The notes beneath the pieces are model-generated. The model saw only the letters and a list, made by a program, of their open reading frames with translations. It was not told the DNA's origin and made no database searches. Positions 14,922-19,183 of a DNA stretch of 19,183 bases are shown piece after piece. The stretch covers positions 1 to 19,183 of the forward strand of contig JAKISY010000091.1 in the NCBI GenBank assembly GCA_021648365.1. The letters run 5' to 3'. The first letter of the stretch is position 1. The number at the start of each line of letters is the position of its first letter. Made by a program: the position numbers and the translations under genes. This DNA is from Verrucomicrobiales bacterium. Its GTDB lineage: Bacteria; Verrucomicrobiota; Verrucomicrobiia; Verrucomicrobiales; DEV007.

Positions 14922-17014
14922 AGTGGATGCAGGTTAATCGTATCAAACAGGTGCTGCTGTTGTTATTGGGAGTTTTCCTGGTGGGAGCTTTGACGAAACC
15001 TGATTTGGCTTATGGACAGGGAGCGGCGGCGGCGCGGAAAAAAAAGCCAGTGAAGGCTGAACGGCTAGTGCCAGCTGCGATGGGGATTCGGACGGATAAA
15101 TTGGGGAATAGCTGGAACGTGGAGCAGAATGGCAATTTGAGCCGAGTGGGCAATAACATGATGGTGAACAGTGGGCTCAGCCTGTACATCAATAATCAAC
15201 AATTCTACACCTACCAACCGATGATGACGGCGGACGGGGCTGAGTATGTGCTGCACAGCCGTCAGAGCTCGGCGATGATGGGCTTGCAGGTGGTGCGCAG
15301 GATTCGTCTTTTAGAAAAACAGGGGGTGATGCGGTATTTGGAGATTTTGACCAATACCACGTCTAACCCATTGACGGTCAATCTCAGTTTGCGGACGAAC
15401 TTTAGTGGTAACTACAAAACTCATATCACTAATGACGGGCGATCGAATGCGGTTCTGTTGGGAGCAAGAGAGAGCGGGCTGTTGGTGATGCCTGGAAGCA
15501 ATCAAGTTAATAGGGCTTTTGTGTTTTCTCTTTGTTCAGAGAAGAGCACGCTCAAGCCTAGTATCAGTAGTCAGAACAAGTATGCTTTGAATTTTCAATA
15601 CAGTGTGACGCTTGCAGCGGGTCAAACGGTGGTATTGGCTCATGCGGTGTCGCAGGTGCCTTTGCCGCATAGTTTTGAGCGCAAGACTATGCGTCGGTTG
15701 TTTCGTCCTGTGGCGCTGGCACGATTGCAGTCCTTCATACCTAATGAGCTGAGAAAATTGGTGATTAACTATTCTGGAGCTGCTAGTTTGGAAGGTTTGG
15801 CTCTGATGGGGATGACGGATGTGGCATCTTTGGGGGTGGATCGTTCGAGTAGAGATACGCTGGCGATGGGGGAGAAAACTCGTTTGTTGGGTAAAGCGAG
15901 TTGCTCGTTGTTGAAGATCCAAACGGTTTATGGAGCGGCTCAGATCCCTTTTGCTAAAGTGGCAGCGATCGTGGGAGGGAATCGTGGTCGGCGAGAAGGG
16001 GCGCGGGTGTTTTTGCGGGATGGACAAGTGTTCAGTGGGGCGTTGCAGGTCAAAGCTTTGCGTTTCGCGATGGCGGGTGGCGGCAGTATGAATCTTGATG
16101 TGGAAAAGCTCGACCGGTTGGTGATGGCTAAATCAGCTAACGAAGGTAAGTGGGAAAAAACAACTGTGGCGATGATGGAGACTTATGCTGGCGATCGTTT
16201 GGCGCTTAGTGATGGCGCGGGACTGGATTTTTCTGGCATGACTCCTTGGGGGGCTTTGCATTTTGCATTGAAGGACATCCTGTGGATGGCGCCGCAAGAG
16301 GATGAGCTGGTGGGGCATTTTGTGGAGTTTAAGAATGGCGCACGCAATTTTGTTTATTTGTTAGGCGATGAGTTGAAGGTGGATGCTGGTTTTTTTGGCA
16401 AGCAAGCGGTCAAGCTGCACGAGCTTCGTGCGGTGGTTACGAGGGCTTCGGTGGAACGCAAACCCGCAGAGGATGCAAGTGGTGGCGATGCAGAGGTGGT
16501 GATTTTGCAACCTTATTTGAAAGCGGGTGGCAATCAGTTGATCATCGGTAAGGCGACCGATGAGCAGCTGAAAGTAATGACCTCTACGGAGGTCGTCCAG
16601 TTGCGCCCTGAAGAGATTCGAGTGATGAAAAACATCAGCGACGAGCTGGACCTGGATCGTGAGGCGGATTGTGTGTTTCGATTTGAGTTGTGGGGAGGAG
16701 GGGTGGTCACGGGTTATTTGAGTGAGAGTTTTTTGTCGATGAAAGTGCGCGGCGAGGATTGGCGAGTGCCGCTGCGCGATGTGCAGGAGTTAGTGACTCC
16801 TGTACCGCAGTTGGGGGAGACGGTGCGCAAGGATCTGGCTCGTCTGATCCGGCAAATGGGTTCCGTTGAGTGGCAGGTGCGAGAAAGAGCGACGGAGGAT
16901 TTGCTGGAGTTTGGCTACATGGCTAAATCGATCTTGCAGCAAGAATATCAGAGCAATGGCGACCCTGAGATACGTCGGCGTGTTGGGCAGGTTTTGGCGC
17001 GCTTAGGTCCATGA
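14918..17014 (+). CDS. Exported protein of unknown function, paralog B of a tandem pair
   Basis: The product is 698 aa. A signal peptide covers residues 1-34 (VLLLLLGVFLVGALTKPDLAYGQ), followed by a basic tract, AAAARKKKPVK. Residues about 55-250 match paralog A in layout (leading WNVEQNGNLS strand, RYLEILTNTTSNPLTVNLSL against RYLDSFSNKKGKKALRLSVQ). The block around RVFLRDGQV (363-371) is identical over nine residues. Unlike A, B has an extra C-terminal helical unit (residues about 638-698, VEWQVRERATEDLLEFGYMAKSILQQ and then DPEIRRRVGQVLARL) of the HEAT-like kind that often ends PVC extracytoplasmic proteins. Paralog identity is low outside these blocks, so the duplication is old. Function is unknown. 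The gene ends 34 bases before the AT-richer nucleotidyltransferase module. Confidence 0.7.
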   Translation: MKWMQVNRIKQVLLLLLGVFLVGALTKPDLAYGQGAAAARKKKPVKAERLVPAAMGIRTDKLGNSWNVEQNGNLSRVGNNMMVNSGLSLYINNQQFYTYQPMMTADGAEYVLHSRQSSAMMGLQVVRRIRLLEKQGVMRYLEILTNTTSNPLTVNLSLRTNFSGNYKTHITNDGRSNAVLLGARESGLLVMPGSNQVNRAFVFSLCSEKSTLKPSISSQNKYALNFQYSVTLAAGQTVVLAHAVSQVPLPHSFERKTMRRLFRPVALARLQSFIPNELRKLVINYSGAASLEGLALMGMTDVASLGVDRSSRDTLAMGEKTRLLGKASCSLLKIQTVYGAAQIPFAKVAAIVGGNRGRREGARVFLRDGQVFSGALQVKALRFAMAGGGSMNLDVEKLDRLVMAKSANEGKWEKTTVAMMETYAGDRLALSDGAGLDFSGMTPWGALHFALKDILWMAPQEDELVGHFVEFKNGARNFVYLLGDELKVDAGFFGKQAVKLHELRAVVTRASVERKPAEDASGGDAEVVILQPYLKAGGNQLIIGKATDEQLKVMTSTEVVQLRPEEIRVMKNISDELDLDREADCVFRFELWGGGVVTGYLSESFLSMKVRGEDWRVPLRDVQELVTPVPQLGETVRKDLARLIRQMGSVEWQVRERATEDLLEFGYMAKSILQQEYQSNGDPEIRRRVGQVLARLGP

Positions 17015-17048
17015 AATTGAAGAGAATAAAGAAAGGCATTTTGACATA

Positions 17049-17936
17049 ATGATAGCTGGTGAATGTGATATTCGGCAGAGGCTCTCACAATCGGTGAAGG
17101 AATGGGAGTCTGCTGAGAAAGGAAGCGGGTTACAGTTTTCTAAACAAGAGGCTGGGGAGTATTTTTGTGGACTAATAGTAGCTTCAATGATTGAGGAAAA
17201 ACCTAGTAGGGTTTTTGATATTTGGAGGGATTGGGCAGTGAGATGTCAGCAGGGTGAAGACCTTGTGTGGGGATTGAGAATGCTTAGTGAAGAAAGCGCG
17301 GTTGGCCATTTACTAGAGTGTTTGAGAAGTAAAAACGGTTGGGGGAGGCGGGTTCGTACGGTGCTACCTTGGCAGCTAGTGGATGGGTATGATGAATGCC
17401 GGTATGCGTATCGTTTGGGGGCAGAGATTGCCAAAAACGGCAGGTGTGCTGTGCAGGCGCTAGGGGAATGCAAACAGATGAAATATAAGGAGCGAGCTGG
17501 CGACAGTATAGCAGCTAAAGGTGGGGATTTTGAGATGCCTACAACGTTAAGAAGGTCTGTAGAGAAATGTGAAGCTCCGACGATTATTTGTGGGCCTCAA
17601 TTTTATACTCGGACGGATGCGATTGAGTATTTTTTCGGATTGTTAGCAGCCTCGTTGATTGAGGATGAACCAGAACTTGTCATTTTTTTGCATTCACAAT
17701 TGATAGAATCTAGGTATTGTGTTGGTCGGCAAAAGCTGGTTGATATACTAGAAGGAGATGTCCCCTTGGTGGGTCTGCTTGAGATGTTGAGAAGCACGGG
17801 TGGTGATGGGCAGATGATGCGCTCAGTGATGCCTTGGGAAATTTTTGAGAGCGCAGTATTTGACGACGCGAAAGAACTGGGGGGGCAGATTTCAAGAAGA
17901 GGGTGGTGCAAAATTGAAGACTGGGGAGGGATGTGA
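17049..17936 (+). CDS. Unrecognised cytoplasmic protein with an internal duplication (2 x ~108 residues)
   Basis: The product is 295 aa, with no signal peptide or membrane segment. Residues 28-136 and 183-290 are two copies of one domain. They share EYF-C/F-GL-x2-AS-x-IE-x2-P, LLE-x-LRS, R-x-V-x-PW and a closing G-x2-I-x3-G-x-C. The domain looks all-helical with a conserved Pro-Trp turn (LPWQL / MPWEI). I recognise no family. ATG 17049 follows AAAGAAAGG closely enough to serve as an RBS. The stop overlaps the next start (TGATG), indicating a two-gene unit with the nucleotidyltransferase. GC content, hand-counted on three lines, is about 41%, against about 60% in the gene just upstream, which points to transfer. 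An antitoxin or partner role for the nucleotidyltransferase is inferred only from the gene pair. Confidence 0.65.
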   Translation: MIAGECDIRQRLSQSVKEWESAEKGSGLQFSKQEAGEYFCGLIVASMIEEKPSRVFDIWRDWAVRCQQGEDLVWGLRMLSEESAVGHLLECLRSKNGWGRRVRTVLPWQLVDGYDECRYAYRLGAEIAKNGRCAVQALGECKQMKYKERAGDSIAAKGGDFEMPTTLRRSVEKCEAPTIICGPQFYTRTDAIEYFFGLLAASLIEDEPELVIFLHSQLIESRYCVGRQKLVDILEGDVPLVGLLEMLRSTGGDGQMMRSVMPWEIFESAVFDDAKELGGQISRRGWCKIEDWGGM

Positions 17937-18283
17937 TGGACAATCGAAGCGTATTGACAAAAAAACAAATCCTTGAAGCATTGGACGAAGCTTTGGACTT
18001 ACTGGGTCACACAGATTTTTATGTGATGGGCAGTTCGTCTCTTATCGTGAGTCTTGGAGACGATTTGTCCGAAATGTTGCGGAGAACGGAGGATGTCGAT
18101 ATCGTATCGACTCGGGATTTAATCGATATATCCACGGGCAAGGAGGAGTGGGCGGAGATGCGTAAGTTATGCGCAAGGTTTGGTCCCCATAGTCAATTTG
18201 ATGTTGATAATAATTTTTATGTTTCAATGGTGGATAGAGTCTTTTTTTGGGAGAGCCTGAAGGTTGGCAGCAGAGATGCATGA
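17936..18283 (+). pseudogene. DUF6036/AbiEii-like nucleotidyltransferase, N-terminal part (split by frameshift)
   Basis: ATG 17936 overlaps the previous stop as TGATG; GTG 17933 is also possible. The visible part has the minimal nucleotidyltransferase motif: FYVMGSSSLIVSL (GS at 32-33) followed by LRRTEDVDIVS (D53-x-D55). This is the layout of MNT/AbiEii/DUF6036 proteins, which transfer nucleotides to RNA or protein, often as toxins. After NNFYVSMVDRV the frame runs through a T7 tract (18242-18248) and soon ends at 18281-18283. The family's expected continuation (PEGW..R, then LDPHD) lies one frame back and continues to 18561. One added T, or a -1 ribosomal slip on C-TTT-TTT, would restore a protein of about 208 residues. 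It could be a real mutation, a sequencing error or programmed slippage. Confidence 0.65.
18242..18248 (+). other. T7 slippery tract at the frameshift of the nucleotidyltransferase
   Basis: Seven T residues are read C|TTT|TTT|TGG in the upstream frame. A -1 shift gives TTG-GGA-GAG-CCT and continues the conserved protein. Homopolymers of this length are typical sites of indels, transcriptional slippage and basecalling error. Confidence 0.6.
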
Positions 18284-18561
18284 ATCAAGCCTTGCCTTCT
18301 GGGGGGATAATAAAAATCCTCGATCCGCATGACTGCGCATGTTTCAAGCTTGTTGCAGCAAGGGGAAAGGATATTGAGTGGCTGATTGAGACGGTCATTT
18401 CGAAGGTGATAAATGTTGCGGAACTAACAAAAAGATTGAAGCTTTGCGATAGAGAAAGAATCAAAGTGAAAGAAACCGAAATCAAAACGGCCTGGAGAGA
18501 AGTGCATGAAGCACTATCTCAGCGAGGGATGGCCTGCTTTGAGAGTGTTTACCCAGACTGA
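18247..18561 (+). pseudogene. DUF6036/AbiEii-like nucleotidyltransferase, C-terminal part
   Basis: This frame encodes GEPEGWQQR and then IKILDPHDCACFKLVAARGKD. That matches the second half of DUF6036-type nucleotidyltransferases (PEGW.ER, LDPHDLA..KL.AGR.KD), followed by a helical tail. It begins where the upstream fragment is lost. It has its own ATG at 18280 overlapping the upstream TGA (ATGA), so a separate 93-aa product is conceivable. However, that start would discard the conserved PEGWQQR stretch, which argues for one split gene rather than two genes. Confidence 0.6.
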
Positions 18562-18575
18562 GGGTGTTGTGTTGG

Positions 18576-19183
18576 ATGGAAAAGAATAACGACAGTGCAG
18601 CGGAGTTAAAGCCGCGGGTGGAAATGGAAGCTGCGCAGTCTGCTTTGACTACGCTTGCTGAGAAAGTGCGTGCGCGTTTGGGACGGAGGTTTTTTGTTCA
18701 GTGCTTGAGGCGAGGGCAGTGGGCGGTGCCTTTGGTGGGGATGGTATTGATAGCGGCGCTGCGTTGGTTTGGGCACTGGAATTCGGGGGAGATTTGGGTG
18801 GCGTTGGCGATTTTGTTATCTTGGCTTGGTGTGGCAACCGTGTGGGGACTTTGGCATCGGCCGCGTGTTTTACAGGCCTTGATGGTGTGGGATGAATGTT
18901 CGGCGTCGCAGGATCGTTTTGCGTCGGCTTTGTCTTTTGAGCAGCAGGATCAAGAACTGACTGCGGGGCAGCGGCTTCATTGTTTGCAGGTGAAAGAGGA
19001 GGTCGCTGAAGCGCAACAGCAGGTGAATGAAAAATTGCCATTACCATCATTGCGAGGTTTTTTTGTGATGACGGCATTGCTGTTGGCTTTTGCTGTTTTG
19101 CCGGTGCTGCGTCCTGGCATCGCTGCTGGGGATGCTCGCTTGTCGGATGAAATGTTGAACGAGGCACAAAAACATGCGGAGCA
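18576..19183 (+). CDS. DUF4175-like multi-pass membrane protein (3' partial, runs off the window)
   Basis: ATG 18576 opens a frame that stays open to the right edge (202 codons). It lies 14 bases after the nucleotidyltransferase fragment; no strong RBS is seen. Residues 1-48 are polar and charged. Two hydrophobic segments follow (about 50-68, AVPLVGMVLIAALRWF, and 76-95, WVALAILLSWLGVATVWGLW), then RPRVLQALMVWDECSASQDRFASALSFEQQ and a helical stretch. A third hydrophobic segment lies near 163-185 (MTALLLAFAVLPVL). The layout resembles DUF4175-family membrane proteins (paired N-terminal helices, then 'kDRFaSAle'), found near MoxR/BatA-type operons in PVC bacteria. The strand opposite carries a Pro/Ala/Thr-rich open frame that is only a shadow. 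Confidence in the gene is high; in the family it is moderate. Confidence 0.7.
   Translation, partial: MEKNNDSAAELKPRVEMEAAQSALTTLAEKVRARLGRRFFVQCLRRGQWAVPLVGMVLIAALRWFGHWNSGEIWVALAILLSWLGVATVWGLWHRPRVLQALMVWDECSASQDRFASALSFEQQDQELTAGQRLHCLQVKEEVAEAQQQVNEKLPLPSLRGFFVMTALLLAFAVLPVLRPGIAAGDARLSDEMLNEAQKHAE

Noticed and set aside
12996..16318. Several long minus-strand frames opposite the paralog pair
   Set aside because: They are Arg/His/Ser/Gln-rich reverse-complement shadows with no motifs, and both plus-strand genes have signal peptides, shared blocks and a clear RBS for the second.
18280..18561. Independent small gene starting at ATG 18280
   Set aside because: Conserved family sequence (GEPEGWQQR) lies upstream of this ATG in the same frame, so a split single gene explains it better; kept only as an alternative.
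18649..19167. Minus-strand Pro/Ala/Thr-rich open frame of 172 residues
   Set aside because: It is the antisense shadow of the DUF4175-like gene, which has convincing membrane segments and continues off the edge.

Overview
The window reads like a chromosomal stretch from a Verrucomicrobia-type (PVC group) bacterium. This is an inference: it rests on the secreted formylglycine sulfatase beside a beta-helix polysaccharide enzyme, the sparse and irregular Shine-Dalgarno sequences, the DUF4175-like membrane protein and the IS4-type element. No rRNA, tRNA or phylogenetic marker is present to confirm it, and no CRISPR array is seen.

Left part (1-4181, + strand): the end of a surface-polysaccharide cluster. 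It holds an asparagine-synthase-type amidotransferase domain abnormally joined to a GC-rich receiver-like N-terminus, a fused sulfotransferase/glycosyltransferase that overlaps it by ATGA, and rfbF (glucose-1-phosphate cytidylyltransferase). The expected next gene, rfbG, is absent; the cluster stops in repeat DNA.

Repeat and mobile-element zone (4182-6754): degenerate intergenic repeats, then an intact IS4-family element (4687-6279) with 31-bp imperfect inverted ends and a full DDE/YREK transposase, then the 3' end (domains V and VI) of a group II intron with no intron-encoded protein. A diverged element of about 118 bp starts right after the inferred 3' splice site, and a second copy lies at 9656-9771.

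Polysaccharide catabolism block (6755-12852, - strand): read in transcription order, an SGNH-hydrolase-like secreted protein, a secreted S1 sulfatase, and a secreted protein with two lectin-like modules plus a pectate-lyase-type beta-helix. Together they look like a small locus for desulfating, de-esterifying and cutting a sulfated, acylated glycan. A promoter-like site and a dyad lie upstream of the beta-helix gene.

Right part (12969-19183, + strand): two translationally coupled, diverged paralogs of unknown function with signal peptides. They are followed by a visibly AT-richer two-gene insert: a protein made of two copies of an unrecognised ~108-residue domain, and a DUF6036/AbiEii-like nucleotidyltransferase split by a frameshift in a T7 run. 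The start of a DUF4175-like membrane protein runs off the edge. The duplicated-domain protein plus nucleotidyltransferase pair is the best candidate here for an undescribed (toxin-antitoxin- or defence-like) system.
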